Assembly: GCF_017948245.1 (NCBI RefSeq)
Contig: NZ_CP072870.1
Location: 226,335 to 290,334 of the forward strand
Reading direction: 5' to 3'
DNA length: 64,000 nucleotides
Source of the DNA: Rhizobium sp. NLR16a
GTDB taxonomy: Bacteria > Pseudomonadota > Alphaproteobacteria > Rhizobiales > Rhizobiaceae
Program-made: the position numbers and the translations under genes
Notes under the pieces: model-generated
Told to the model about the DNA's origin: nothing
Database searches by the model: none
The model's input: the letters and a program-made list of their open reading frames with translations, nothing else
In this document: one piece after another, positions 17,555-26,986 of the stretch
How positions within the stretch are numbered: position 1 is the first letter of the stretch
How the letters are laid out: each line of letters starts with the position of its first letter

Positions 17555-18772
17555 TCAGGCTACCATCCGCGCCAGCGCGCAGCGCGACCAAAGCGAATGC
17601 AGGGCGTCGACCAGATGGGCGATATCGGCGTCGGAATGCAGCGGTGTCGGCGTGATGCGCAGCCGCTCGGTCTTCTTCGGCACGGTGGGATAGTTGATCG
17701 GCTGGACATAGACGCCGCAATTGTCGAGCAGCAGGTCGGAGATCCACTTGCACTTGGCGGCATCGCCGACCATCACCGGCACGATATGGCTGGGATTGTG
17801 CATATGCGGAATGCCGCGCTGGTCGAGCAGCGCGCGCAGCTTGCGCACCCGGTCCTGATGGCGTGCGCGCTCGAACTGGCTGACCTTCAGGTGCTGGATC
17901 GAGGCGACCGCACCGGCGGCGAGCGCCGGCGGCAGCGCCGTGGTGAAGATGAAGCCGGAGGCGAACGAGCGGATGAAATCGCACAGCGCCGCCGAGGCGG
18001 CGATATAGCCGCCCATCACCCCGAAGGCCTTGCCGAGCGTGCCCTCGATCACCGTCAGCCGGTCCATCAGCCCCTCGCGCTCGGCAATGCCGCCGCCGCG
18101 CGGGCCGTACATGCCGACCGCATGCACCTCGTCGAGATAGGTCATCGCGCCGTATTTGTCGGCGAGATCGCAGATCTCCCTGATCGGGGCGATGTCACCA
18201 TCCATCGAATAGACGCTCTCGAAGGCGATCAGCTTCGGCGCCTGCGGATCGGCGGCGGCGAGCTTGGCTTCGAGATCGGCGACGTCATTGTGTTTCCAGA
18301 TCACCTTGTCGCACTTGGCATGGCGGATGCCTTCGATCATCGAGGCATGGTTGAGCGCATCGGAGAAGATGATCAGGCCGGGGATTTTCGCGCCGAGCGT
18401 GCCGAGCGCCGCCCAGTTGGAGACATAGCCGGAGGTGAAGATCAGTGCGGATTCCTTGCCGTGCAGATCGGCAAGCTCACGCTCGAGCAGGACGTGGTAA
18501 TGGTTGGTGCCAGAAATATTCCGGGTGCCTCCCGCACCCGCGCCACAGTGGTCGATGGCGGCCTTCATCGCCTCGATCACCTTCGGATTCTGGCCCATGC
18601 CGAGATAGTCGTTGGAGCACCAGACCGTGACTTCCTTCTCGCCATCGGCCGTATGGCGCGTCGCCCGCGGGAAATTGCCGCGGTGACGCTCGAGATCGGC
18701 AAAAACGCGGTAGCGGCCCTCGGCATGAAGCCCGTCCAGCTCGTTTTTGAAAAATGCTTCGAAATCCATCAT
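17555..18772 (-). CDS. hemA: 5-aminolevulinate synthase
   Basis: A 405-residue PLP enzyme condensing glycine and succinyl-CoA to 5-aminolevulinate, the committed step of haem synthesis in alphaproteobacteria. Visible are [10 protein letters not shown], the glycine-rich [34 protein letters not shown], and the PLP lysine K248 in [16 protein letters not shown]. Length matches the family. Two anaeroboxes (18823-18836 and 18876-18889) lie 57 and 110 bases upstream, implying induction by an FNR/FixK-type activator at low oxygen to supply haem for the cbb3 oxidase and c-type cytochromes of this island. ATG 18769 is an alternative start. Confidence 0.97.
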   Translation of the reverse strand: MMDFEAFFKNELDGLHAEGRYRVFADLERHRGNFPRATRHTADGEKEVTVWCSNDYLGMGQNPKVIEAMKAAIDHCGAGAGGTRNISGTNHYHVLLERELADLHGKESALIFTSGYVSNWAALGTLGAKIPGLIIFSDALNHASMIEGIRHAKCDKVIWKHNDVADLEAKLAAADPQAPKLIAFESVYSMDGDIAPIREICDLADKYGAMTYLDEVHAVGMYGPRGGGIAEREGLMDRLTVIEGTLGKAFGVMGGYIAASAALCDFIRSFASGFIFTTALPPALAAGAVASIQHLKVSQFERARHQDRVRKLRALLDQRGIPHMHNPSHIVPVMVGDAAKCKWISDLLLDNCGVYVQPINYPTVPKKTERLRITPTPLHSDADIAHLVDALHSLWSRCALARMVA

Positions 18773-18822
18773 ATGCTCCCTTTTGCACGGTCAAGCGATA
18801 CATCGGGGCAGCCGGTCGGTAT

Positions 18823-18836
18823 TTGATCTCCGTCAA
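18823..18836. promoter_or_regulatory. Anaerobox (FNR/FixK site) of hemA, proximal
   Basis: TTGATCTCCGTCAA matches TTGAT-N4-ATCAA except for one base. Its centre lies about 57 bases upstream of the hemA start, a distance compatible with an activator site near -40 of a promoter. Confidence 0.75.
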
Positions 18837-18875
18837 GTTCGGCGCAAGTCGCCTGCTTCGCCGAGCCCGGCGCGA

Positions 18876-18889
18876 TTGACTTTCATCAA
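18876..18889. promoter_or_regulatory. Anaerobox (FNR/FixK site) of hemA, distal
   Basis: TTGACTTTCATCAA is a second FNR/FixK-type site, 53 bases from the proximal one (about five helical turns), so both face the same side of the DNA. Confidence 0.7.
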
Positions 18890-19034
18890 AGAGGAAGCCC
18901 GGCGGCCGGGCTAAAGTCACAGGGCGAGTCGGAGTTTCCGTGTCAAGCAGGGAGGTTGACAGATGGCTTGCTCGATCTTGACAGATCGAGCAAGCCTCCT
19001 CGTCATTTGGCGCGATGAGGGCGCGCCAAAGCTT

Positions 19035-19712
19035 TCAATCCTGGGTTTGAACAGGCGATACGAGCAGGCAATCCTTATAGCCGGCAATCCCGCCAAGGCC
19101 CTCGATGAGAACCTTGATCGCCCTGCGCTTGAGCTCGGATTCCACCTGACCGTCGACAGTCACCTGCCCGTTCCGGACGGACACCTGGACTTTTTGCGGC
19201 GTGAGACCGAGATCCGATCTCAGCCGGGTTCGCACCGCCAGCCTGATGGCCTCGTCTCCCCGCGGCAATACGGTCGTCGGCGCTTCGGCAATGACACGCA
19301 AGATATCCCGTCGGCTCACGATCCCGACCAGACGTTCGTCATCGACGATCGGCAGCCGTTTGATGCGATGCACCTGCAGGCTTTCGGCGATGTCCGAGAG
19401 TTCGCTGTCCGGTCGGGCGACGATGACATCTTGGGACATGATGTCCGCCACACACCATCCGTTGCTGCCGATGTAACGTTCGAGATCGATCTCGGAAATC
19501 AGCTCCGGCGCCCGCGCCGGTCGGGGAGAAAAGCGGACCTCCCGGCGTAAAAGCAGATCGCCTTCCGTGATCATGCCACAGACGCGGTCGTGGTCGTCAA
19601 CGACGGGAAGGCCGCTGACGTGATTTTGCAGCATCATCGCGACCGCATGGCGCACGCTGACCACCGGGCTGATCGAAACCACATTCGTGGTCATTATATC
19701 CCTCGCTTGCAT
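19035..19712 (-). CDS. CBS-CBS-BON domain protein
   Basis: A 225-residue cytoplasmic protein: CBS domain 1 (ARDIMTTNVVSISPVVSV ... HVSGLPVVDDHDRVCGMITE), CBS domain 2 (ADIMSQDVIVARPDSEL ... IKRLPIVDDERLVGIVSRRD) and a C-terminal BON domain (KVQVSVRNGQVTVDGQVESE). CBS pairs bind adenine nucleotides; BON domains contact membranes or other proteins. ATG 19712 has a GAGG at suitable spacing, unlike the upstream ATG 19733. An anaerobox at 19777-19790 lies just upstream, so it belongs to the low-oxygen regulon. A paralogue lies at 59097. Molecular role not known. Confidence 0.88.
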   Translation of the reverse strand: MQARDIMTTNVVSISPVVSVRHAVAMMLQNHVSGLPVVDDHDRVCGMITEGDLLLRREVRFSPRPARAPELISEIDLERYIGSNGWCVADIMSQDVIVARPDSELSDIAESLQVHRIKRLPIVDDERLVGIVSRRDILRVIAEAPTTVLPRGDEAIRLAVRTRLRSDLGLTPQKVQVSVRNGQVTVDGQVESELKRRAIKVLIEGLGGIAGYKDCLLVSPVQTQD

Positions 19713-19740
19713 GGTCGTTGCCTCACTGATCATGATTATT

Positions 19741-19935
19741 CTAGAGATACGCTAGAGAGCGGGCGGTCATACCGCTTTGATCTTCGTCAAACTGTTCATG
19801 ACCGCCGTCACATTCGCTCCGGGCGCGAGCCTCCAGCGCCGGATCGGCCAGCACCTCGTCGGGATTGACGGCGAAGGCGGAAACGGGTGCGAAGAACAGG
19901 AACACGGCGACGAGGAGACGGGAGAGACGCATCAT
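19741..19935 (-). pseudogene. ccmH: Truncated cytochrome c maturation protein CcmH/CycL (N-terminus only)
   Basis: The 64-residue frame begins with a signal peptide ([20 protein letters not shown]) and VNPDEVLADPALEARAR, the typical CcmH N-terminus. The next expected block, with the redox motif L-R-C-x-x-C, is replaced by unrelated sequence running into the anaerobox and promoter of the CBS-BON gene. The start overlaps the ccmF stop by 4 bases, as in intact ccmFH operons. The thiol-reducing function must come from another ccmH copy if cytochrome c maturation works. Confidence 0.8.
19777..19790. promoter_or_regulatory. Anaerobox upstream of the CBS-BON gene
   Basis: TTGATCTTCGTCAA, one mismatch to TTGAT-N4-ATCAA, centred about 71 bases upstream of the CBS-BON start. 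It lies inside the altered 3' end of the truncated ccmH frame, so the promoter arrived with, or was created by, that truncation. Confidence 0.7.
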
Positions 19936-21926
19936 TCCGCCGGCTCCATGACAGGCGCGGCCGGTTTGGCCTTGGCCTTTCTCCGCGGGGCGCCGACGCG
20001 CAGGCGCCGATCACTCAGCGAGACGAGGCCGCCTGCGGCCATGATCAAGGCCCCGCCCCAGATGCACAGGATGAACGGCTTCCACCAGATGCGCACGACG
20101 ATGCCGCCGTCCTTGGTGGCGTCGCCGAGCGAAACATAGAGCTGGCTGAGGCCGAAGGTCAGGATGCCCGCCTCCGTCGTCGGCATCTGCCGGGCGGTGT
20201 AGAGCCGCTTGGCCGACCAGGTGTCGGCAATGGTGACACCGGCGCGCCGGATGGTGAAGTGGCCGCGCTCCTCGGTGTAGTTCGGCCCCCTGCCCGACCG
20301 CATGCCGTCGAACTCAAGGCTGTAGCCGCCGGCATCGACCGTCTGACCCGGCTTCATCTCGACGACATGTTCGCTCTGGAAGGTGGTGACGGCGACGATG
20401 CCGAGCACGCTGACGCCGAGCCCGGCATGGGCAAGCGCGGTGCCGAAGGCCGAGCGCGGCAGACCGCTCAGGCGGCGCCAGGCGATGGCGCCCGCCACCT
20501 TGCCGATGCCGGCCCGATACCAGAGATCGGCAATGGCGCCGAGGATCAGGAACAGGCCGGCGGCCAGCCCAAGCACCGACAGCACCGGCCCGCCATGCTG
20601 GAGATAGAAGAAGACGACCGCGGCGGCGAAGGCGAGAGCCGCGACGACATAGAGCCGCTGCAGGGCGCCGAGCAGATCGCCGCGCTTCCAGGCCAGCAGC
20701 GGCCCGAACGGCACGATGACGAGCAGCGGCGCCATCAAGAGGCCGAAGGTCAGGTTGAAGAAGGGCGGCCCGACGGAGATCTTGTCGCCGGTCAGCGTCT
20801 CCAACAGCAGCGGGTAAAGCGTGCCGGTCAGCACCGTGCCGCAGGCAACCGTCAGGATCAGATTGTTGAGGACGAGCGCGCCCTCGCGCGAGATCGGCGC
20901 AAACAGCCCGCCGGCCGCAAGCTTCGGGGCGCGCAGGGCAAACAGCGACAGCGCCCCGCCGATGAAGATCAGCAGGATGGAGAGAATGAAGACGCCGCGG
21001 GTGGGATCGCTGGCAAAGGCATGCACCGAGGTCAGCACGCCGGAACGCACCAGGAAGGTGCCCATCAGCGACAGCGAGAAGGTCAGGATGGCGAGCAGCA
21101 CCGTCCAGATCTTCAGCGCCTCGCGCTTTTCCATGACGAGGGCCGAATGCAGCAGCGCGGTGCCGGCGAGCCACGGCATGAAGGAGGCGTTCTCCACCGG
21201 GTCCCAGAACCACCAGCCGCCCCAGCCGAGCTCGTAATAGGCCCAGTAGGAGCCCATGGCGATGCCTAATGTCAGGCAGGTCCAGGCGGCCAGCGTCCAG
21301 GGCCTGACCCAGCGGGCCCAGGCGGCGTCGATGCGGCCTTCGATCAGGGCTGCGACGGCAAAGGAGAAGCAGACGGAAAAGCCGACATAGCCGAGATAGA
21401 GCAGCGGCGGGTGGATGGCGAGGCCGATATCCTGCAGCACCGGATTGAGGTCGCGGCCCTCGGCCGGGGCCGGATCGAGCCGCAGGAAGGGATTGGAGGT
21501 CAAGAGAATGAACAGCGTGAAGGCGAGCGAGATCCAGGCCTGCACGGCCAGCACATTGGCCTTCAGCGTCTCCGGCAGGTTGGCGCCGAAGATCGCGACC
21601 AGGGCGCTGAACAGCGCCAGGATCAGCAGCCAGAGCATCATCGATCCCTCGTGATTGCCCCAGACGCCGGAATATTTGTAGATCAGCGGCACCAGCGAAT
21701 GCGAATTCTCCCAGACGTTCTCGACCGAGAAGTCGGAGACGACATGGGCATAGGTCAGCACGGCAAAGGCAAAGGCGACGAGCGCAAACATGACCAGCGA
21801 GCCGACGCTCGCCACATCCATCATCGCCGGGTCATGGCGGCGGGCGCCGATCACCGGCACGATCGAGACGATCAGCGCCGTCACCAGCGCCAGCACCAAA
21901 GCGTAATGGCCGATCTCGATGATCAT
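19932..21926 (-). CDS. ccmF: Cytochrome c-type biogenesis protein CcmF (CycK), haem lyase
   Basis: A 664-residue polytopic inner-membrane protein of the system I haem lyase. The tryptophan-rich haem-handling WWD motif is clear ([18 protein letters not shown]), as are [12 protein letters not shown] and HEGSMMLW with conserved histidines. About 14-15 membrane segments and a periplasmic domain near the C-terminus ([19 protein letters not shown]) fit the family and its length. The start at 21926 overlaps the ccmE stop by 4 bases. It forms an operon with ccmI and ccmE and would ligate haem to FixO, FixP and other c-type cytochromes. Confidence 0.95.
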   Translation of the reverse strand: MIIEIGHYALVLALVTALIVSIVPVIGARRHDPAMMDVASVGSLVMFALVAFAFAVLTYAHVVSDFSVENVWENSHSLVPLIYKYSGVWGNHEGSMMLWLLILALFSALVAIFGANLPETLKANVLAVQAWISLAFTLFILLTSNPFLRLDPAPAEGRDLNPVLQDIGLAIHPPLLYLGYVGFSVCFSFAVAALIEGRIDAAWARWVRPWTLAAWTCLTLGIAMGSYWAYYELGWGGWWFWDPVENASFMPWLAGTALLHSALVMEKREALKIWTVLLAILTFSLSLMGTFLVRSGVLTSVHAFASDPTRGVFILSILLIFIGGALSLFALRAPKLAAGGLFAPISREGALVLNNLILTVACGTVLTGTLYPLLLETLTGDKISVGPPFFNLTFGLLMAPLLVIVPFGPLLAWKRGDLLGALQRLYVVAALAFAAAVVFFYLQHGGPVLSVLGLAAGLFLILGAIADLWYRAGIGKVAGAIAWRRLSGLPRSAFGTALAHAGLGVSVLGIVAVTTFQSEHVVEMKPGQTVDAGGYSLEFDGMRSGRGPNYTEERGHFTIRRAGVTIADTWSAKRLYTARQMPTTEAGILTFGLSQLYVSLGDATKDGGIVVRIWWKPFILCIWGGALIMAAGGLVSLSDRRLRVGAPRRKAKAKPAAPVMEPAE

Positions 21927-22405
21927 GGCGTCGCCTTCGCCTCCTGTCCCTGACCGGCTCCCCCTTGGCCTTCCTGCCACAGCCCCTGCTGCTTCAGCTT
22001 GTCGGCCACCTCCTTCGGCATATAGGTCTCGTCATGCTTGGCCAGCACGGTGTCGGCAACGAAGACATTCGTGCCTGGTGTAAACATGCCTTCGGTGACG
22101 ACGCCCTGGCCCTCACGAAACAGATCGGGCAGGATGCCGGTATATTGAACCTTCACCGCATTGGCGCTGCCGTCGGTGACGGAAAACTCCACCGTCGAAC
22201 CGGCGCCGCGCACGACGCTGCCCGCTCCGACCAGGCCGCCCAGCCGGATGCGGGTCTCCGGCGCCACCGGCGTCTTGGCCAGATCGGCCGGCATGTAGAA
22301 ATAGGCCACCGACTGGCTGAAGGCGAACATCACCAAAAGCACCGCCGCAAGGATGAAACTCATCCCGCCCGCGATCACCGCAAGGCGCTTCTGCTTGCGC
22401 GTCAT
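21923..22405 (-). CDS. ccmE: Haem chaperone CcmE (CycJ)
   Basis: A 160-residue periplasmic haem chaperone anchored by one N-terminal membrane helix ([20 protein letters not shown]). The covalent haem-binding histidine is H124 in [11 protein letters not shown], and [13 protein letters not shown] is the conserved OB-fold start. Start 22405 overlaps the ccmI stop by 4 bases. It passes haem to CcmF, encoded next. The C-terminal tail ([15 protein letters not shown]) is flexible, as is usual in this family. Confidence 0.95.
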   Translation of the reverse strand: MTRKQKRLAVIAGGMSFILAAVLLVMFAFSQSVAYFYMPADLAKTPVAPETRIRLGGLVGAGSVVRGAGSTVEFSVTDGSANAVKVQYTGILPDLFREGQGVVTEGMFTPGTNVFVADTVLAKHDETYMPKEVADKLKQQGLWQEGQGGAGQGQEAKATP

Positions 22406-23274
22406 CGCGAATCTCCTGCAGCTGTCATGTGAGGCTTCTGCCTCGAAGCGGCCAGCGGAACGCCGCCATTGGCGGAAATATGTTGGTTGACGAGCGGCAG
22501 CCACGCCGCGCCGGCAGGCGACAATTTCGCCAGCGCTTCGAAATCTGCCAGCGCCTCGGTGGTCCGTCCCGCCTGCTCCATGCCGACGGCGATGTAGAAC
22601 AGCGCGCGCGGGTTTTTCGGTTCGAGCCGGAGTATCTGCCGCAGGATGTCAAGCGTGTCCGCGGTCACCGAACCTTGCGCTTCGATCATCAGGGCCTCGG
22701 CGAGGCCGCCCAGGCGATCGACGTCGGGTCCGAGGATCCGCAGCGCATTCCGATAAGCCGACTGTGCCTCGGCGATCCGGCCGGTCCTGAGGTAGACCGG
22801 AGCGATGACGTTCCATCCCCGCCCGTCATCGGGCTGGCTTGCGAGATGGCGTTCCGTCTTGGAAATGAGCATTGCGATATTGTGGCCGGGATCTTCCAGC
22901 CGCGCCTGCAGCGGCTGCGACGGCATGTCGGGCGAACCCAGCCGGGCATAAAGGCCGATGCTCGCGAGCGGCAGAAATAAGCTGATGGCCAGCTTCGGCC
23001 ATCGATGGGCATGCGGCGGTCTCCGGCGCTCTTCACACTGTTGTTCGGTTGCCTTGAAAAGCCGCCGCGCGATTTCGGCACGGGCATATTCGTACTCGTT
23101 GCGAGGGAGTTGGCTCGTCTCCATGTCCCTGTCGAGGTCGACAAGCTGGTCCCGATAGACCCGGCATGCATCAGCCGCACCACTGTCGATCCGGGCAAGG
23201 CCCGAAGCAAACGGATGAAGAAGGGAAGCAATGACGGCAGTCGCGATGACCGCGAAAACAATCCAGATAAGCAT
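22402..23274 (-). CDS. ccmI: Cytochrome c biogenesis protein CcmI (CycH)
   Basis: A 290-residue protein with an N-terminal membrane helix ([20 protein letters not shown]), a cytoplasmic loop of charged helices ([20 protein letters not shown]), a second helix ([18 protein letters not shown]) and TPR-like repeats ([40 protein letters not shown]) that hold apocytochrome c. It is shorter than typical rhizobial CycH (about 370-380 residues), so part of the C-terminal domain is missing. It is first gene of ccmI-E-F, with a palindromic FNR-type site 58 bases upstream. Confidence 0.9.
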   Translation of the reverse strand: MLIWIVFAVIATAVIASLLHPFASGLARIDSGAADACRVYRDQLVDLDRDMETSQLPRNEYEYARAEIARRLFKATEQQCEERRRPPHAHRWPKLAISLFLPLASIGLYARLGSPDMPSQPLQARLEDPGHNIAMLISKTERHLASQPDDGRGWNVIAPVYLRTGRIAEAQSAYRNALRILGPDVDRLGGLAEALMIEAQGSVTADTLDILRQILRLEPKNPRALFYIAVGMEQAGRTTEALADFEALAKLSPAGAAWLPLVNQHISANGGVPLAASRQKPHMTAAGDSR

Positions 23275-23325
23275 GACGTCGAGGTGCCTTTCGCCCCGAC
23301 CTTAATGGAGCGGGCGATCGCCACA

Positions 23326-23339
23326 TTGACGCCGGTCAA
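23326..23339. promoter_or_regulatory. FNR/NnrR-type box upstream of ccmI
   Basis: TTGACGCCGGTCAA, with perfectly symmetric TTGAC/GTCAA half-sites, centred about 58 bases upstream of the ccmI start. This suggests anaerobic control of this ccm copy. Confidence 0.72.
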
Positions 23340-23369
23340 ATTGCGGCGCTCTTTTCCGGCTTCCCGATG

Positions 23370-24035
23370 TCAGCACGCCTTCCGCAACTGGTCGACACTG
23401 TCGACCAGGACAATCTTGCCTCTGACTTCGACACCTGCAGGAACGAGCGCCGCGAATGCGCGCGAAAGGGCTTCGGGCGCAAGCCCCAGTTTGCCGGCCA
23501 GGATCCTCTTCCGGTAAGGCAGGCGAAATGTGGCCTGCGACGCCGAGGCCGGGCAACGGCTCACGAGGTAGTTCGCGACACGTTGCGCGGCCGTGTGCAG
23601 CCGGTCTCCTGCTATGCAATCCATCGCGCCGAGCAGATGTCGGGTCATGATTCGCATGACGTTGCGATGAATGGTGGGGTACCGCTCGGCGAGCGCCCGC
23701 AAGTCCGCAAGTTCGAACAGGGCCACCTCCGCTCCGTCGGCGGACCACGCGCCGTAGGCGTAGGTGCCGCCGCCCGACAGAAGATATTCGCCGAAGGTGT
23801 CGCCGGGCTCGCAGACGCAGATATCCGCCTCGCGCCCGGCGGACTCGGATTTGGAAAGTCGGACGAATCCGCTCATCACGCAATAGACGAACAACGCTGG
23901 CTGGCCTTCTGCAATGATCCGCTCATCCGCAGCGAATGTTTGAAACTGAGCTGTAGCGGCGAGCTCCTCTATCGTCGACTCGTGGAGGCCGTCGAACAGG
24001 TCAGACCGCAAAAGTATGGGATTTTTCGCAAGCAT
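23370..24035 (-). CDS. Crp/Fnr-family regulator, DNR-like (no FeS cysteines)
   Basis: A 221-residue regulator with an N-terminal cyclic-nucleotide-binding-like beta-roll (IAEGQPALFVYCVMSGFVRL; CEPGDTFGEYLLSGG), dimerisation helix and C-terminal winged helix-turn-helix (LPYRKRILAGKLGLAPEALSRAFAAL). The recognition helix has E-A-L-S-R, equivalent to the E-x-x-S-R of FNR/FixK that reads TTGA. No N-terminal cysteine cluster is present, so it is not an oxygen-sensing FnrN; DNR-like proteins respond to nitric oxide. Starts 24035 or 24059 are possible, both within about 32 bases of the fixS stop, so cotranscription with fixGHIS is likely. Confidence 0.85.
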   Translation of the reverse strand: MLAKNPILLRSDLFDGLHESTIEELAATAQFQTFAADERIIAEGQPALFVYCVMSGFVRLSKSESAGREADICVCEPGDTFGEYLLSGGGTYAYGAWSADGAEVALFELADLRALAERYPTIHRNVMRIMTRHLLGAMDCIAGDRLHTAAQRVANYLVSRCPASASQATFRLPYRKRILAGKLGLAPEALSRAFAALVPAGVEVRGKIVLVDSVDQLRKAC

Positions 24036-24066
24036 CGATCTTCCTCTCGTCTTGGTCATATGCGGC

Positions 24067-24225
24067 TCAAGATTTGTTGCGGTCGGTTTCGTCCTCGATG
24101 AGAATTCGCCAAGCAGCTCCTTCAAGGTCGTCATACTGGCCGCTCTTCAGCGACCAGAGGAATGCCAGGAGGCCCATTCCCCCCATCAGCAGCGCGATCG
24201 GGATCAGATAGATCAGCATGTTCAT
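24067..24225 (-). CDS. fixS: cbb3 oxidase assembly protein FixS (CcoS)
   Basis: A 52-residue single-helix membrane protein (MLIYLIPIALLMGGMGLLAF then LWSLKSGQYDDLEGAAWRIL). The W-x-L-x-S-G-Q-Y-D-D-L-x-G-x-A sequence is diagnostic of CcoS/FixS, required to load cofactors into cbb3 oxidase. Starts 24225 or 24219 are possible, overlapping the fixI stop. Last gene of fixGHIS. Confidence 0.95.
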   Translation of the reverse strand: MNMLIYLIPIALLMGGMGLLAFLWSLKSGQYDDLEGAAWRILIEDETDRNKS

Positions 24226-26504
24226 GCGGTTTTGACCTCCCCGCCGGCTCGCGCTTCGGTCGGCATGGGGGAGTGTTTGCCGAAGGTATTCAACCGCAGC
24301 GCATTGGTTACGACGATGATCGATGATGTCGACATGGCCACCGCTGCGATCAGCGGCGTCGCCAGTCCGGCGATCGCGATCGGGACCGCCAGCAGGTTGT
24401 AGCCGATGGCCAGAACAAAGTTCTGCCGGATCAGGCTGGCGGATCGTCGCGCGACGGCGATCGCTTCCGGAACGGCATCGAGCCGTTCGTTGAAAAAGAC
24501 GAGGTCGGCGGCCTGCCTGCCGATGTCGGATGCGGTGGCGGGCGCCATCGAGACATGCGCGGCGGCAAGTGCCGGCGCGTCGTTGATCCCGTCGCCGACC
24601 ATGAGCACGCGATGGCCCTCGCCGCTCAGCCTCTGGCATTCCTCGACCTTCTGCTTCGGCGCCACCGCGCTCAGAGCCCTTCGAATACCGAGAGCCCGCG
24701 CCGTGTTGTCGACGACGGTTTGCCGGTCGCCTGATACCATCAGCGTTTCAAGGCCGGCGGCAGTGATATCGCGGACAGCCTCGGCAGCGCCGGGGCGAAG
24801 CGTGTCGTCAAAGAGGAAATATGCCAGTTCGGCACCGTTCTTCGACAGGACCACTTCCGAAAACGGCCTGTCGGCCGCGCCGGTCGTAGGGCCGGTTTCG
24901 CAGGCAAAGGCCCGATTGCCCAGCCGATAGACATCCGTTCCATTGCTGGCCTCCAGCCCCCCAGCGGGTATTTCCGTGACCCTGTCGAAGGAGAAGGAAG
25001 AAGCCTGCTCCATGTTCCGCAGCAGCGCCTGGGAAAGAGGATGCCGTGAATGCGCGGATAATGCGCAGGCGATGGCGGTATTGCTCGCGTCGGTCGCCTC
25101 GACCCCGACGAGGCGGGGCCGCCCCATCGTCAGCGTGCCGGTCTTGTCGAAGGCGACGATATCCGCCTCGGCCAGTCTTTCGAGCGCCGAACCGTCCTTG
25201 ACCATGATGCCCTTGCGAAAAAGCTCACCCGCCGCGACCACCTGAACCACGGGAACGGCAAGGCCGAGCGCGCACGGGCATGTAATGATCAGCACCGCGA
25301 CCGCGACCAGCATCGCCTGTTTCCAGTCGCCGCCGAAAAATCCCCAGGCGAGAAAGGAGACCAGCGCCAACAGGTGCACGGCCGGGGAATAGAGCGCTGC
25401 GGCCCGATCGGCGATCCGGCGATAGCGAGCCCTGCCGCCTTCGGCGGCTTCCATGAGGCTGATGATTTCCGATAGAAGGGAATCCCTCGCCACTTTCGTC
25501 GCCCTCAGGATGAGGGAGCCGGTCAAGTTCATCGCACCCGAATTCACCGCGCTGCCTTTGGCGACGGCGACCGGACTGCTTTCACCGGTGACGATGGAGA
25601 GGTCCACGTCGCTCTCGCCGTTGACGATCATGCCGTCGACGGGGATGCGCTCGCCCGCCGCGATCGCGATGTCGTCACCCACCGCGATCTCTTCCACCGG
25701 AACGTAGCGGCGCGATCCGTCCGGCATCATCAGCAGCGCCCCGCGCGGGGCCAGTCTTGCCAGACCGTTGATCGCCGCGCGTGCCTTTTCGCGCATTACG
25801 TGATCGAGGGTTCTGCCGATCAGCAGGAAGAACAGCAGCGAAACCGAAGCGTCGAACCATGCGTGTTCGCCGTGATGCACGGTCTCCCACAGGGAGACGG
25901 CATAGGAGAGCGTCACCGCGAGCGAGATCGGAACGTCCATGTTGGTGCGCCCGCGTTTCAAGGCGTTCCAGGCCGATTTGAAGAAGAAGCGCCCCGCATA
26001 GACCAGTGCGGGGGCCGCGATCATCGCCGAGATCCAGTGAAACATGTCCCGGGTCGCCGCGTCGGCGCCAGACCAGACCGACACCGAGAGCAGCATGATG
26101 TTGGCAGCTGCAAAACCAGAAACCCCGATCGCCAGCAGCAACTGGTTCCTGATTCGGTCGTTTTCAGGCGCCGCGGCTGTGAAGAGATGCGCGCGGTATC
26201 CAACCGCATTGATGGCTGCGAGGATTTCGGAGGGATCGGTCGCCTGCCTTTCGAATTCTTCCTGATAGATGCAGCTAACCCGGCGGGCAGTGAGATTGAC
26301 CCGGGCCTTCCTGACGAAGGGAAGCGCCGACAGCGCTTTTTCGATGGTGACTATGCAGCCGCCGCAGTGGACGTCGGGGACACTGAGGTCGAGCTGATGC
26401 AATCCGGCCCCGAGCGGGTGGCTCGCCAGCCGGACTTCGTCGGCGCTGGCCGATGTCGCGCTGAGGGCGAGTACGCTTTCCGTATCCATGGTGCAGCAGG
26501 TCAT
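24222..26504 (-). CDS. fixI: Copper-transporting P-type ATPase FixI (CcoI)
   Basis: A 760-residue P1B-type ATPase that exports Cu(I) for assembly of the CuB centre of cbb3 oxidase. It has an N-terminal HMA domain with VHCGGCIVTIEKAL, a membrane metal-transport motif TCPCALGLAVP, the phosphorylation site DKTGTLTMG and the hinge MVGDGINDAPALAAA. MTCCTM at the start may add a further metal-binding pair. It overlaps fixH and fixS by 4 bases each. The ATG at 26489 (MDTES) is an alternative start. Confidence 0.96.
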   Translation of the reverse strand: MTCCTMDTESVLALSATSASADEVRLASHPLGAGLHQLDLSVPDVHCGGCIVTIEKALSALPFVRKARVNLTARRVSCIYQEEFERQATDPSEILAAINAVGYRAHLFTAAAPENDRIRNQLLLAIGVSGFAAANIMLLSVSVWSGADAATRDMFHWISAMIAAPALVYAGRFFFKSAWNALKRGRTNMDVPISLAVTLSYAVSLWETVHHGEHAWFDASVSLLFFLLIGRTLDHVMREKARAAINGLARLAPRGALLMMPDGSRRYVPVEEIAVGDDIAIAAGERIPVDGMIVNGESDVDLSIVTGESSPVAVAKGSAVNSGAMNLTGSLILRATKVARDSLLSEIISLMEAAEGGRARYRRIADRAAALYSPAVHLLALVSFLAWGFFGGDWKQAMLVAVAVLIITCPCALGLAVPVVQVVAAGELFRKGIMVKDGSALERLAEADIVAFDKTGTLTMGRPRLVGVEATDASNTAIACALSAHSRHPLSQALLRNMEQASSFSFDRVTEIPAGGLEASNGTDVYRLGNRAFACETGPTTGAADRPFSEVVLSKNGAELAYFLFDDTLRPGAAEAVRDITAAGLETLMVSGDRQTVVDNTARALGIRRALSAVAPKQKVEECQRLSGEGHRVLMVGDGINDAPALAAAHVSMAPATASDIGRQAADLVFFNERLDAVPEAIAVARRSASLIRQNFVLAIGYNLLAVPIAIAGLATPLIAAVAMSTSSIIVVTNALRLNTFGKHSPMPTEARAGGEVKTA

Positions 26505-26986
26505 TGGCCAAACTCCGCCGTATCGATGCGCTTCGCCTCGTGCATGACGACCACGCCGTTCCTTCTCGATATGGCCTCGACGATCCAGTCGCCGCCGGTC
26601 ACCTCGTGGTCGGCTTCGAACCGGCCATCGCCGGTCCTCCGGAGCGTCAGGTGGAAGTCCTCGTGATCACCGACCGGTCTTTTGAAGTTCAGCGTGACAT
26701 CGTCGATGATCGCAGGCGCGCCCTTGCCATCGTGGATGTCGTAGCGGATCGCGCGGCCCTTGACGGAGAGAGCGCCCTCGACGCCGGAGGCGGCCATCGC
26801 CTTCATCGCTGCCGCCTTGCCGTTGAATTCCTGACTGGCCACATAGGTGTTTTCAACGACCAGGCCGCTCCAGCTGGATGAGGCATAGAAGGCCATGGTG
26901 ACGTTGACGGCAATCACGACGGCGAAAAATGCCGAGGTGGCGAGCAGCATGTGCAAGCCGGTAAAACCTCGAGTGGACGCCTTCAT
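26501..26986 (-). CDS. fixH: cbb3 oxidase assembly protein FixH
   Basis: A 161-residue membrane-anchored periplasmic protein: one N-terminal helix (LHMLLATSAFFAVVIAVNVT), then a beta-rich domain (NTYVASQEFNGKAAAMKAM; DVTLNFKRPVGDHEDFHLTL) typical of FixH. The TYVASQEFN segment is the family signature. It overlaps fixG and fixI by 4 bases, giving a translationally coupled fixGHIS operon. Confidence 0.95.
   Translation of the reverse strand: MKASTRGFTGLHMLLATSAFFAVVIAVNVTMAFYASSSWSGLVVENTYVASQEFNGKAAAMKAMAASGVEGALSVKGRAIRYDIHDGKGAPAIIDDVTLNFKRPVGDHEDFHLTLRRTGDGRFEADHEVTGGDWIVEAISRRNGVVVMHEAKRIDTAEFGQ

Noticed and set aside
17597..18826. A 409-codon open frame on the plus strand opposite hemA
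   Set aside because: hemA on the other strand is certain; the antisense frame is a by-product of high GC content and has no recognisable domain.
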